From JAOPZW01 sp963806015 (GTDB taxonomy: Bacteria; Actinomycetota; Thermoleophilia; Solirubrobacterales; Solirubrobacteraceae), in assembly GCA_963806015.1 (NCBI GenBank), contig CAWDWM010000006.1:496001-560000 (forward strand): a stretch of 64,000 nt of DNA, given 5' to 3'. A program made the position numbers and the translations under genes. Below are positions 8,768 to 16,786 of this stretch, piece after piece; the stretch's first letter is position 1, and each line of letters begins with the position of its first letter. The notes under the pieces are model-generated. The model did not search any database. It was not told the origin of the DNA and was given only the letters and a program-made list of their open reading frames with translations.

Positions 8768-10078
8768 CTACTCGGCGTTCGCCTTGGCCGCCGCGCGATA
8801 GCGGTCGACGATCCGCTCGCACCCGTGGAGGTGCGGGCGGTGCAGGCCGACGTAGACCGTGTCGCGCCCCGGGCCGCAGTCGACCGTGGCGCGCGCACGG
8901 GCCATCGCGTAGACGATGTCGTCGCCCGCGCCGGCACGGACGCGGTTGGAGCGCCGCCCGCGCAGGCGGATCTCGTCGTCGCCGGGCCCGCCGACGATCA
9001 CGTTGGAGCGCTCGCCGCCCTGCAGGAAGTCGTCGCCGGGCCCGCCATCCAGCCGATTGCGGCCGCGCCCGCCGTAGATGACGTCGTCGCCGGGACCGCC
9101 GTCGAGGCGGTCGGTGGCGCTCACCCCGCCGTCGGTGTGCAGGCGGTCGCCCCAGATGATGTCGTCGCCCGGGCCACCGGAGATGGTGTCCGAGCCATGG
9201 GCCCCGAGGAGCGTGTCGTCGCGCTCGGTGCCGGTCGCGCGGGCGCCCGCATCCGGCCCGATCCACGTGACGCCGGTCGACGCGTCGAGCACCGGTGCGG
9301 CCTCGACCACGTGCTCGCAGCCCACGAACGCGCCGGCGCGCAGGCTCTGCGCGTTGGAGATGCCGCCCGGCTGGTCGTAGGGATTGAGGACCAGCGTGTC
9401 GTCGCCCGGGCCGCAATCGACCCGGTCGACCGCCGTCCCGTTGTTGACGTAGACGATGTCGTCGCCGTCGCCCGCGGTGATGTCATCAGCGCCCGAGTCG
9501 GCATAGATCACGTCGTTGCCGGCGCCGGCGTCGACCTGATCGGGCCCGGAGCCGGCGTGGATGAGGTCATCGCCGTCGCCGCCGGTGATGGTGTCGGGCG
9601 CCGGGCCGCCGTCGAGCAGGTCGTTGCCCGCGCCGCCCGCGAGGCGATCGTGGCCGAACCCGCCGTACTCGCGGTCGCTGCCGTCGCTGCCCTGCAGGCG
9701 ATCGTCGCCGGAGTCGCCCACGAGCTCGTCGTCGCCGTCCTCGCCACGGAGCAGGTCGGGGCCGGTGCCGCCGTCGAGGCGGTCGGGGCCGGCGGCGCCG
9801 GTCAGGTGGTCGGCGCCCTCGAGGCCGTCGAGCGCGCCGCCCTGCGGCGACTGCACGCGCAGGCGGTCGGGCCCGGGGACGCCGAGCAGTGCCTCGCCGG
9901 CGGGGGCCGCCGGCGCGGGCAGCGCGGGCGCCAGGGGCAGGCCCGCGACGGAAGGCACCGAGGGCAGCGGCGTCATGCCGGGCACGGCGCGCGGCCCGGC
10001 GCCCGCGGCCGGCGCCGCCACGCACGCGAGGAGCACAACGACGAGGGCGGCGAGGCGGGCGGCATGCTCCACGCCCAC
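8768..10078 (-). CDS. Secreted RTX-repeat (calcium-binding) protein
   Basis: The 436-residue product has a signal peptide (hydrophobic residues 8-28, cleavage near AAGAG) and then two long runs of the nonapeptide GGxGxDxUx typical of hemolysin-type calcium-binding repeats, for example GGAGNDLLDGG, GGDGDDLIHAG, GGPGDDVIYGG and GGPGDDFLQGG. Between the two blocks is a spacer with paired Cys residues (VDCGPGDDTL and FVGCEHVVE) seen again near the C-terminus (VDCGPGRDTVYV). The repeats fold into a calcium-loaded beta roll outside the cell. No catalytic domain is visible, so a surface or matrix role is likely. The start is GTG. The gene lies 53 bases downstream of sufD on the same strand. Confidence 0.85.
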   Translation of the reverse strand: MGVEHAARLAALVVVLLACVAAPAAGAGPRAVPGMTPLPSVPSVAGLPLAPALPAPAAPAGEALLGVPGPDRLRVQSPQGGALDGLEGADHLTGAAGPDRLDGGTGPDLLRGEDGDDELVGDSGDDRLQGSDGSDREYGGFGHDRLAGGAGNDLLDGGPAPDTITGGDGDDLIHAGSGPDQVDAGAGNDVIYADSGADDITAGDGDDIVYVNNGTAVDRVDCGPGDDTLVLNPYDQPGGISNAQSLRAGAFVGCEHVVEAAPVLDASTGVTWIGPDAGARATGTERDDTLLGAHGSDTISGGPGDDIIWGDRLHTDGGVSATDRLDGGPGDDVIYGGRGRNRLDGGPGDDFLQGGERSNVIVGGPGDDEIRLRGRRSNRVRAGAGDDIVYAMARARATVDCGPGRDTVYVGLHRPHLHGCERIVDRYRAAAKANAE

Positions 10079-10131
10079 CGTGGTCGGCGCGCGCGAGCAC
10101 GCCTTGACGACTCTGGACTAGGGGCGCAGAG

Positions 10132-11307
10132 CTACGCGCCCAGGACGGCGGCCAGCCGGCGCTCGAGCGCCGCGCCGACGGCCTCGCGCACCGGGCCGGC
10201 CTCCAAGCGCTCGACGAGCGCCTGCAGGAAGCCCTCGATGACCAGGCGCTTCGCCGACGCGTCTGGCAGGCCGTGCGAGCGCAGGTAGAAGAGCTGGTCG
10301 CGGTCGATCTGGGCGATGGCGGCCGCGTGGGTGCAGCGCACGTCGTCGGCCAGGATCTCGAGGCCCGGGATGGCGTCGGCGTGGGCGCGCTTGGACAGCA
10401 GCAGGTTGCGCGACTCCTGGAAGGCATCGGTGCGCTGCGCGCCGGGATCGACCTTGATCATCCCGCGCCACACCGCACTGGAGCGGTCGGACAGGATGCC
10501 GCGGAAGGCGAGGTCGCTCGTCGTATCGGGCGCCGCGTGCTCCTGCAGCGTGTCGAAGTCGACGTGCTGGCGTCCGCGCGTGGCGTACGCACCGGTGACG
10601 CTGCCATGGGCGCCGGCGCCGGCGAGCTTGGTCTCCTGGAAGACCTTCCCGTTGGCCGAGCCGAAGCCGAGCGTGATCCAGTCCAGCGAGGCGTCGCGGC
10701 CGACGACGGCGCGCTGGCTGCCGAAGACCCACGTCGTCTCCTCGAGGTCCTGCAGGTCGACGAGGCGTAGGCGCGCGTTCTGGCCCACGACGACCTCGAC
10801 CACGCCGTTGACCAGGCCGTCGGCGGCCGAGCTCGACTCGTGCCACACCGAGGCCTGTGCGTCCTCCTCGAGGACCACGAGCAGCCGCCAGTGCAGGGCA
10901 CTGCCGGCCTGCTCGTGCGCGGTCGAGATGACGATCGGCGCCTCGACGGTCACACCGCGCGGCACGTAGACGAAGGTGCCGTCGGTCCAGTGCGCGTCGT
11001 TGCGCGCCACGAGCGGAGCGTTGCCGTCGACGATCGAGCCCAGGTGGCGCTCGACGAGCTCGGGGTGCTCCTCGGCGGCCTGCGCCAGCGGCATGACGAT
11101 CGCGCCCTCGGGCGGTGCCTCGTCGAGGCCGAACGAGTTGCTGCCGGCGCCTCCCCGCGCGACCGGGAAGCCGTCGAGGTCGAGCTTGTCGATCGGGGTG
11201 AACTCCCACCCGGCCGCGCCGCGGAAGCTCGGCAGGTCGAGCGTGGCGACCCGGGCCAGCGCCGCCTCGCGGCGGGCGTCGAGGTTCGTGGCGATGGCGT
11301 CAGCCAA
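10132..11307 (-). CDS. sufD: Fe-S cluster assembly scaffold protein SufD
   Basis: The 391-residue protein is a SufB/SufD-family member of the shorter SufD type: WEFTPIDKLDLDGF near the N-terminus, a central beta-helix, and the terminal SHGLPDASAKRLVIEGF block in place of the SHGIN motif of SufB. It forms the SufBCD complex that builds [4Fe-4S] clusters in the cytoplasm. Its start overlaps the sufB stop by 8 bases, so translation is coupled. The Rieske-sufB-sufD order on the minus strand forms the downstream half of the split SUF locus; sufC, sufS and sufU are 3.4 kb or more upstream. Confidence 0.95.
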   Translation of the reverse strand: MADAIATNLDARREAALARVATLDLPSFRGAAGWEFTPIDKLDLDGFPVARGGAGSNSFGLDEAPPEGAIVMPLAQAAEEHPELVERHLGSIVDGNAPLVARNDAHWTDGTFVYVPRGVTVEAPIVISTAHEQAGSALHWRLLVVLEEDAQASVWHESSSAADGLVNGVVEVVVGQNARLRLVDLQDLEETTWVFGSQRAVVGRDASLDWITLGFGSANGKVFQETKLAGAGAHGSVTGAYATRGRQHVDFDTLQEHAAPDTTSDLAFRGILSDRSSAVWRGMIKVDPGAQRTDAFQESRNLLLSKRAHADAIPGLEILADDVRCTHAAAIAQIDRDQLFYLRSHGLPDASAKRLVIEGFLQALVERLEAGPVREAVGAALERRLAAVLGA

Positions 11308-12748
11308 TCGAGCCCTCCATCTGCAGCTCGATCAGGCGGTTCATCTCGACCGCGTACTCCATCGGGAGCTCCTTGACGATCGGCTCGATGAAGCCGTTGA
11401 CGATGAGCTTGCCCGCGTCCTCCTCGTTGATGCCGTGCGACATCAGGTAGAAGAGCTGCTCCTCGCCGACCTTGGAGACGGTGGCCTCGTGGCCGACGTC
11501 GACGTCGTCCTCGCCGATGCGGATGGTCGGGTAGGTGTCCGAGCGGCTGTCCTCGTCGAGCAGCAGCGCGTCGCACACGACCTTGGACTTCGAGCCGTGG
11601 GCGCCCTTGGCGACCTCGAGCAGGCCGCGGTAGGACGACCGCCCGCCGTCCTTGGAGATCGACTTGGCGAAGATGTTCGAGGTCGTGTTGGGCGCCGCGT
11701 GGACGATCTTGCCGCCCGCGTCCTGGTGCTGGCCCTTGCCGGCGAAGGCGATCGACAGGATCTCCCCGTGGGCGCGCTCGCCCATGAGGTAGACGCTCGG
11801 GTACTTCATGGTCAGCTTGGAGCCGAGGTTGCAGTCGACCCACTCGACGGTGGCATCCGTCTCGGCCCGGGCGCGCTTGGTCACCAGGTTGAAGACGTTG
11901 TTGGACCAGTTCTGCACCGTCGTGTAGCGGATCCGCGCGCCGGGCTTGGCGAACAGCTCGACCACGGCGGAGTGCAGCGAGTCCGAGCTGTAGGTCGGCG
12001 CGGTGCAGCCCTCGACGTAGTGCACGTAGGAGCCCTCGTCGGCGATGATGATCGTGCGCTCGAACTGGCCCATGTTCTCCGTGTTGATCCGGAAGTAGGC
12101 CTGCAGCGGCATCTCGACGTGCACGCCGGGCGGGACGTAGACGAACGAGCCGCCCGACCACACCGCGCTGTTGAGCGCGGCCAGCTTGTTGTCGTTGGGC
12201 GGGATCAGCGTGCCGATGTACTCGTGCACGAGGTCCTCGTGCTCGCGCAGCGCGGTGTCCATGTCCATGAACAGGACGCCCTGCTTCTCGAGCTGCTCGT
12301 TGACCTGGTGGTAGACGGACTCCGACTCGTACTGAGCGCCGACGCCGGCGAGGAACTTGCGCTCGGCCTCGGGGATGCCCAGGCGATCGAAGGTCTTCTT
12401 GACGTCGTCGGGCACGTCGTCCCACGAGCGCTCGGAGCGCTCGGAGGCGCGCACGAAGTAGTGGATGTCGTCGAAGTCGACCTCGGCCAGCTTCGGCGAG
12501 CCCCACGTCGGCATCGGGCGCGCGAGGAAGTGGTCCAGCGACTTCAGGCGGAAGTCGCGCATCCACTGCGGCTCGGACTTGAACTCGGAGATCTTGGCCA
12601 CGAGCTCGCGCGTCAGGCCCTTGGGCGCCTTGAACAGGTAGTTCTCGGCGTCGTGGAACCCGTAGCGCTCGGTGTAGTCACCGCCGAGCGACCTGAGCGC
12701 GGCCTCAGCGGGCGTGAGCTGCTTGGCGGTATCGGGCGTTGCGGCCAT
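11300..12748 (-). CDS. sufB: Fe-S cluster assembly protein SufB
   Basis: The 482-residue protein is a full-length SufB: YGFHDAENYLFKAPKGL near the N-terminus, ENMGQFERTIIIAD, EGCTAPTYSSDSLHSAVVE with the conserved Cys, NWSNNVFNLVTKR, and HEATVSKVGEEQLFYLMSHG near the C-terminus. SufB is the cluster-bearing scaffold of the SufBCD complex. ATG 12748 was chosen because homologues begin near here; the frame stays open far upstream only as a GC-rich shadow. It starts 5 bases after the Rieske stop and overlaps sufD by 8 bases, giving a tight three-gene unit. Confidence 0.96.
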   Translation of the reverse strand: MAATPDTAKQLTPAEAALRSLGGDYTERYGFHDAENYLFKAPKGLTRELVAKISEFKSEPQWMRDFRLKSLDHFLARPMPTWGSPKLAEVDFDDIHYFVRASERSERSWDDVPDDVKKTFDRLGIPEAERKFLAGVGAQYESESVYHQVNEQLEKQGVLFMDMDTALREHEDLVHEYIGTLIPPNDNKLAALNSAVWSGGSFVYVPPGVHVEMPLQAYFRINTENMGQFERTIIIADEGSYVHYVEGCTAPTYSSDSLHSAVVELFAKPGARIRYTTVQNWSNNVFNLVTKRARAETDATVEWVDCNLGSKLTMKYPSVYLMGERAHGEILSIAFAGKGQHQDAGGKIVHAAPNTTSNIFAKSISKDGGRSSYRGLLEVAKGAHGSKSKVVCDALLLDEDSRSDTYPTIRIGEDDVDVGHEATVSKVGEEQLFYLMSHGINEEDAGKLIVNGFIEPIVKELPMEYAVEMNRLIELQMEGSIG

Positions 12749-12753
12749 GGTGT

Positions 12754-13074
12754 CTACTCCACCTCCACCTTTACGAGATCGTTCTCGACGACGACGGGAA
12801 ACGTCTCGACGGGAACGTACGCGGGCAGGGTCGTGGGCTTTCCGGTATGCAGGTCGAACAGCGAGCCGTGGCGCGGGCATTCGACGGTGCACGTGGCGGG
12901 ATCGAACTCGCCTTCGGCGAGCGTGCCGTTGTCGTGCGAGCAGCGATCCTCGATGGCGAGGATCTCGCCGTTGCAGTTGAAGACGCCGATCTCGAGGTCC
13001 TCCCATTCCACGATGCGGGCAGCACCGGGCGGGAGCTCGGAGAGCGGGCAGACGTCGATGAGAGCGCTGGGCAT
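12754..13074 (-). CDS. Rieske [2Fe-2S] protein of the SUF locus
   Basis: The 106-residue protein is a stand-alone Rieske ferredoxin. The two ligand boxes are CSHDNG and CPRHGSLFD, giving two Cys and two His ligands; the C-terminus (TGKPTTLPAYVPVETFPV) is typical of the soluble small Rieske proteins in actinobacterial suf operons. It may pass electrons to the scaffold during cluster assembly, but the exact role is not established. It heads the sufB-sufD block; the 90 bases upstream should hold the promoter, and an interrupted palindrome CGGTA-N7-TACCG lies at about 13108-13124. Confidence 0.9.
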   Translation of the reverse strand: MPSALIDVCPLSELPPGAARIVEWEDLEIGVFNCNGEILAIEDRCSHDNGTLAEGEFDPATCTVECPRHGSLFDLHTGKPTTLPAYVPVETFPVVVENDLVKVEVE

Positions 13075-13164
13075 ATGCGAAGGATGCGAAATCCGTCTTG
13101 GACGGTATGAATTGTACCGGCCGGGCCGTCGGTGCCCGCGGCGGGACCCGGCCGACGGGCGAGG

Positions 13165-14067
13165 CTAGCGGGCGGCAGGCGCGATGCGCACGGTACGACG
13201 CACCGTCACGACGCGGGTCCCGGCCGTCGCCCGCAGGCTCAGGTGGACCACGACGGGGTGCCGGCGGGCCAGCGCCTGCCGCGCCCGGGCGGGGAGCGTG
13301 ACCCGCATCTGCACGCGCGCGGGGGTGCGCAGCGTGCGCACGGTGGTGTGGAGCAGGACGCGTGCGCGCTCGACGGTCGCGGAGCCGCCCAGCTCGATGC
13401 GGCAGCCGGTGGTGCAGGTGACCAGCGCCCTGATGCGTCCCTTGCTGGCGGTCTGGCGAGCGGCCGCGGTCAGCGTCGCGCCCAGGGCCGTGGCCGCGGC
13501 CGGCGGGGTCGTCGCCTTGGACGGCTGCGGCACGGTCTTGATCGGATCGGGCGCAGTGGTCGGCGCCGGTTCCTCGCCGGTGGCCGACCACATGAACGAG
13601 ACCGCGGTGGTCGCGCCCTGGTAGCTGTCGCCCGCGTCCGGCGGAAGACTGACGGTGAAGCGGTAGCGGTGCGCATCGCCCTGGGCCATGGTGCCCAGGC
13701 CCACGATCGACAGCGCGCTCAGCTTGCCGTAGTAGACCGTCGAGACGGAGCGTCCCGGGGTCACGTCCTCCACCACGAGGTCGAGCTTGCGCCCGAGCGG
13801 GGTGTCGACCAGGCCGCTGGAGGCCAGGGCGAACTCCCCGCTGACGTCGCCGACGTTCGTCACCGTGATCTCGCCCACGCGCAGATGCCCCGGCGCCAGG
13901 CCGGTCGCCTCGAGGATCGCTCCGCCCGCCAGCGACGAGCCGATGAGCGGTCCCGTCGCGTGGCCGACGGCCGCGCGTGCGGCGCCGTGGTCGCCGCTGA
14001 TGCAGACGGCGACGAACAGGCCCAAGGCCGCCAGTGCGGTCGCGGTGCGGGAGCGGGCGGCGATCAT
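13165..14067 (-). CDS. TasA/camelysin-like secreted protein with basic C-terminal domain
   Basis: The 300-residue protein has a signal peptide (TALAALGLFVAVCISG) followed by a CalY/TasA-like beta-sandwich: LRVGEITVTNVGDVSGEFAL and YYGKLSALSIVGLG are the alternating motifs seen in the first gene of this cluster. After a Pro/Thr linker (about 175-200) comes an Arg-rich beta domain with a Cys pair (LVTCTTGCRIEL). The first part probably forms or caps an extracellular fibre; the second may anchor it (inference). ATG 14067 overlaps the previous stop (TGATG). It is the last gene of the four-gene tasA-sipW unit. Confidence 0.72.
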   Translation of the reverse strand: MIAARSRTATALAALGLFVAVCISGDHGAARAAVGHATGPLIGSSLAGGAILEATGLAPGHLRVGEITVTNVGDVSGEFALASSGLVDTPLGRKLDLVVEDVTPGRSVSTVYYGKLSALSIVGLGTMAQGDAHRYRFTVSLPPDAGDSYQGATTAVSFMWSATGEEPAPTTAPDPIKTVPQPSKATTPPAAATALGATLTAAARQTASKGRIRALVTCTTGCRIELGGSATVERARVLLHTTVRTLRTPARVQMRVTLPARARQALARRHPVVVHLSLRATAGTRVVTVRRTVRIAPAAR

Positions 14068-14963
14068 CAGAAGTCGACATCCGTGTCGGTCTCGGTGTAG
14101 GCGGTGGCGGTGGTGCTGATGTTGCCGGCCAGGTCGGTGATGCCGACGACCTGCGTCCAGGTCATGTTCTTGGCGGTCACGGCCTTGGCCACCACCCTGG
14201 CGGGCGTGCCGAGGGTGACGACGATGGAGGCGCCGTCGGCCGAGCGCACCATCGTCGAGGCGAAGGTCGTGGTGGCGCTGACGTAGTTGCCCTTGGTCGC
14301 GACCGTGCCGAGCGTGACGGTGCCCGTGGTGGCGGTCGTGACCGTCATCGTGTCGGCCGTGCCCGAGTTGGTGAAGGTCACGTTCACCGGCGTGCTGGAG
14401 CCGTTCCAGCCGCTCCACACGGAGGCCGCGGTGATCGGCTCGGAGTAGGTGAAGGTGAGCGTGTCGCCGTTCTCGATCTTGCCCGCGGTGCCGCCGGTCT
14501 TGTTGGCGGCGGCGATGTTCGCCGCGGCAGGCTTGGTCGTGTCGATCGTGAAGGTGTTGGCCGTGCTCGTGCCGGTGTTGCCCGAGGTGTCGGTCTGCGT
14601 GGCCTGCGCGGTGTACGTGCCGACGGCGAGGGCGGTGGCCGTGGTCGTCCACGTGGCCCCGCTCCGGGTCGCGGTGCGCGTCTGCAGGACGGTGCCCGTC
14701 GCGGTGAAGCCGCTGTAGATGCGGACGGTGACGGTGGTCGAATCGCCGGTCATGTTGCCCGCGGCGCCGCTCAGCGTCGGCGTCGTGTCGTTGGTGGCCG
14801 AGCCGTTGGCGGGCGCGGTGAGCGTGACGGCCGGCGCGAACTTGGCGGCGGTCGCGAACGACGCGCCGGGGTTGCTCGCGGTGGCCGTGAACGTGGCCGA
14901 GGAGCCCTGCACCGCAAAGGCGGCCGCCAGGACGGCGGCGAGCAGTGCGAGGACCCTGATCAT
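14067..14963 (-). CDS. Secreted Ig-like repeat protein of the TasA/SipW cluster
   Basis: The 298-residue protein starts with a short signal peptide followed directly by SSATFTATASNPGASFATAA, the motif placed after the signal sequence in SipW-dependent proteins (compare GASFTASAANPG in the gene at 15595). The body is Thr/Ser-rich with two bacterial Ig-like domains (VTLTAPANGSATND around residue 45 and a second beginning near IDTTKPAA). It is likely an exported matrix or fibre-associated subunit. ATG 14963 overlaps the sipW stop by four bases (ATGA), so the two are translationally coupled; homologous context favours this start over upstream codons. Confidence 0.75.
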   Translation of the reverse strand: MIRVLALLAAVLAAAFAVQGSSATFTATASNPGASFATAAKFAPAVTLTAPANGSATNDTTPTLSGAAGNMTGDSTTVTVRIYSGFTATGTVLQTRTATRSGATWTTTATALAVGTYTAQATQTDTSGNTGTSTANTFTIDTTKPAAANIAAANKTGGTAGKIENGDTLTFTYSEPITAASVWSGWNGSSTPVNVTFTNSGTADTMTVTTATTGTVTLGTVATKGNYVSATTTFASTMVRSADGASIVVTLGTPARVVAKAVTAKNMTWTQVVGITDLAGNISTTATAYTETDTDVDF

Positions 14964-15499
14964 GCCGGCTGCGTGGACCGCGGCTCGGGGGTGCTGTCGC
15001 GCCACAGGCCCGCCAGGGCGGCGAGGGCGATGAGGAGCGCAGGGACGCCGATGACGAACATGCGCACCTTGCGCTCGCTCAGCGTCGCGATGGCGTAGCC
15101 GAGGTAGGGCAGGTGGAAGGCGACGCGCGCCTGGCGCGCGTCGCCCAGCGCGATCGGGCCCCAGGCATCGGCGGCGCGGTTGGCGTCGCCCTTGGTGGTG
15201 AAGACGCGCTGGCCGCGGACGGTCTGCACCGAGGCGATGCGGTGCGTCACGAAGGCGGGGTGCCCGGGCGGGCGGAAGGTGATGACGTCGCCGGCGCGCA
15301 GGCTCGCGGTCGGCACCACGCGGTCGAAGACGACCGAGCCGCGGTCGTAGGTCCCGGTCATCGACCCGCTGGTGATGACGTAGCGCTGGAAGCCCAGCAG
15401 GGCCGGCACGAGGATGGCGGCGGCCAGGACCAGCGCGGTGGCGCTCAGCGCGATGCCGAGTACCCGGCGGACGAGAGGGAGGGGGCGAGAGAGCGACAT
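14960..15499 (-). CDS. sipW: SipW-type signal peptidase I
   Basis: The 179-residue membrane protease has an N-terminal anchor (about 12-38), the serine box TSGSMTGTYDRGSVV with the nucleophile Ser, and the second catalytic box with His instead of Lys (AFVTHRIASV), which places it in the ER-like/SipW class of S26 peptidases. GDVITFR and TKGDANRAAD are the other conserved boxes. A C-terminal hydrophobic helix (VIGVPALLIALAALAGLW) follows. It should release the signal peptides of the TasA-like proteins encoded on both sides. A large hairpin (15528-15587) separates it from the first subunit gene. Confidence 0.9.
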   Translation of the reverse strand: MSLSRPLPLVRRVLGIALSATALVLAAAILVPALLGFQRYVITSGSMTGTYDRGSVVFDRVVPTASLRAGDVITFRPPGHPAFVTHRIASVQTVRGQRVFTTKGDANRAADAWGPIALGDARQARVAFHLPYLGYAIATLSERKVRMFVIGVPALLIALAALAGLWRDSTPEPRSTQPA

Positions 15500-15527
15500 G
15501 GAAGCCTCTGCGAGAGCGCGCGATCGG

Positions 15528-15587
15528 GGAGCCCGCGGGAAGGCCGTGCCGCCGGACACGGCCAGGCCTTCCCGCGCTGTGGGCTCC
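15528..15587 (-). terminator. Strong hairpin between tasA-like gene and sipW
   Basis: GGAGCCC (15528-15534) pairs with GGGCTCC (15581-15587), and CGGGAAGGCC pairs with GGCCTTCCCG inside it, with a further short GTG/CAC pairing in the loop. It begins 8 bases after the stop of the first subunit gene and has no T-run, so it looks more like a partial terminator or mRNA-stabilising 3' structure that lets the major subunit be made in excess over the peptidase (inference). Confidence 0.75.
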
Positions 15588-15594
15588 GTGTGAC

Positions 15595-16149
15595 CTAGGA
15601 CTGGGTCGCCGCCCAGGTGAAGTCGACCGAAGCCGTCTTGCCCTGGAAGGTGTCGTCGGTGCTCGACGGCAGCGTGGTCGTGAACTTGTAGCGGTGCTTG
15701 ATGCCGCCGGCGTAGTTGCCGAGCGTGGCGTTGGCCAGCGCGCTGACCTTGCCGGTGTAGACGGTGGTCGTACCCGTCGAGCAGTTGGGAGCGGTGGTGG
15801 TCCAGGCGCCGCAGTCGAGCACGACGAGGTCCATCTGGGCCAGCAGTGCCGCGTAGCCGGTGCTGTTGGCGGTCTTCAGGGCGAAGTCGCCGGCCAGGCT
15901 GCCGGTGTTCGTGATGTCGACGGTGCCGGTGGCGGTGTCGCCGGGCTTCAGCGAGCCGGCGGTGAGCAGCGCGGTGCCCGGCGTGTTGCCGATGGTGAGC
16001 GTGCCGGTGGTGAAGACGTTGCCGGGATTGGCGGCCGAAGCGGTGAAGCTCGCGCCGGATCCAACGGTGATCCCGATGGCGGCGAGAACGACGGCGAGCG
16101 CGCCGAGGGTGCGGCGCGGATGCGCCACGAGTGCGTGCAGACGGGTCAA
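15595..16149 (-). CDS. TasA/camelysin (CalY)-like fibre subunit
   Basis: The 184-residue secreted protein has a twin-hydrophobic signal segment (TLGALAVVLAAIGITVGSG) directly followed by ASFTASAANPGNVFTTG, the typical processing region of SipW-dependent TasA/camelysin proteins. The mature part carries LTIGNTPGT, DTATGTVDITNTGSLAGDFAL and the terminal KTASVDFTWAATQS. In Bacillus such proteins form biofilm amyloid-like fibres; the same role here is an inference. It heads the four-gene unit; 150-190 bases upstream lie two tandem perfect palindromes (16297-16337) that may control it. Confidence 0.8.
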   Translation of the reverse strand: MTRLHALVAHPRRTLGALAVVLAAIGITVGSGASFTASAANPGNVFTTGTLTIGNTPGTALLTAGSLKPGDTATGTVDITNTGSLAGDFALKTANSTGYAALLAQMDLVVLDCGAWTTTAPNCSTGTTTVYTGKVSALANATLGNYAGGIKHRYKFTTTLPSSTDDTFQGKTASVDFTWAATQS

Positions 16150-16296
16150 GACTTCCTCCAGGGGGGAGAGACGGATAGAAGGCGACCCGTTGCCAATACG
16201 AAGGCGGGAGAGAGAGGCCGGGTGCTTGCTCCACGTGTCGGCATCTCAGGCGGACTACTTGAACTTTTTGGCCATTTGGCACGCTGGCCATACCTT

Positions 16297-16337
16297 ATCC
16301 CCAGAACTGGGGATGCCCCATCCCCAGAACTGGGGAT
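16297..16337. promoter_or_regulatory. Two tandem 18-nt palindromes upstream of the tasA-sipW unit
   Basis: The sequence ATCCCCAGAACTGGGGAT occurs at 16297-16314 and again at 16320-16337, identical copies with a 23-base period (about two helical turns). Each is a perfect dyad with an AA/TT centre. They sit about 150 bases upstream of the fibre-subunit start on the minus strand and downstream of the suf terminator, so they most likely bind a dimeric repressor or activator of the tasA-sipW unit. Confidence 0.65.
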
Positions 16338-16360
16338 GCCCGTGATTCAGCCAAGAACCG

Positions 16361-16386
16361 GACTCCGGCGGGGTAGCGCCGGAGTC
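16361..16386 (-). terminator. Terminator hairpin of the rrf2-sufCSU operon
   Basis: GACTCCGGCG (16361-16370) and CGCCGGAGTC (16377-16386) form a perfect 10-bp stem with a 6-nt loop. The arm begins two bases inside the sufU stop codon. There is no run of U after it on the minus strand. It isolates the suf genes from the tasA-sipW unit. Confidence 0.75.
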
Positions 16387-16786
16387 AGGAGGAAGGCGCC
16401 GCGGGCTCCCAATCGACCGCTCCGCCGAGGCTTGCGCTCTTCAGAACCTTGAGCGAGAGCAGGGCGCATTTCATGCGCGTGGCGGAGATGTCGATCCCGA
16501 GCAGATCGAGGACGAAGGAGCGGTCCAGGCGCAGGACATCGTCGACCTTCATGCCCTTGACCTCGTCGGAGGCCATGGAGGCCGCGGCCTGGCTGATCGC
16601 GCAGCCGTGGCCTTCGAAGCGGACGTCCTCGACGGTGCCGTCGCCGCCGACGCGCAGCATGACCGTGAGCTCGTCCCCGCACAGCGGGTTGTTGTCGGAG
16701 AACTCGAGATCGGGGTTCTCCATCGGCCCCCAGTTGTGGGGGCGCTTGTAGTGCTCGAGGATCTCCTCGCGGTACAGGTCGTCCAT
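16385..16786 (-). CDS. sufU: Fe-S cluster assembly protein SufU
   Basis: The 133-residue protein is a SufU-type member of the IscU fold. The three metal-binding Cys residues are in NPLCGDEL, GHGCAIS and RMKCALLSLKVL, and the roughly 20-residue insert between the second and third Cys (DEVKGMKVDDVLRLD region) distinguishes SufU from IscU. SufU is a zinc-dependent sulfurtransferase that accepts sulfur from SufS. Its start overlaps the sufS stop by one base (TGATG), so the two are coupled. A terminator hairpin overlaps its stop codon. Confidence 0.95.
   Translation of the reverse strand: MDDLYREEILEHYKRPHNWGPMENPDLEFSDNNPLCGDELTVMLRVGGDGTVEDVRFEGHGCAISQAAASMASDEVKGMKVDDVLRLDRSFVLDLLGIDISATRMKCALLSLKVLKSASLGGAVDWEPAAPSS

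Noticed and set aside
12749..14080. N-terminal extension of SufB by more than 400 residues
   Set aside because: The frame is only open by chance; the sufB family start is at 12748 and the Rieske and TasA-like genes occupy the region.
16297..16337. Two-unit CRISPR or riboswitch
   Set aside because: Only two units with a 5-base gap; I found no conserved riboswitch core, and the perfect dyads fit an operator better.
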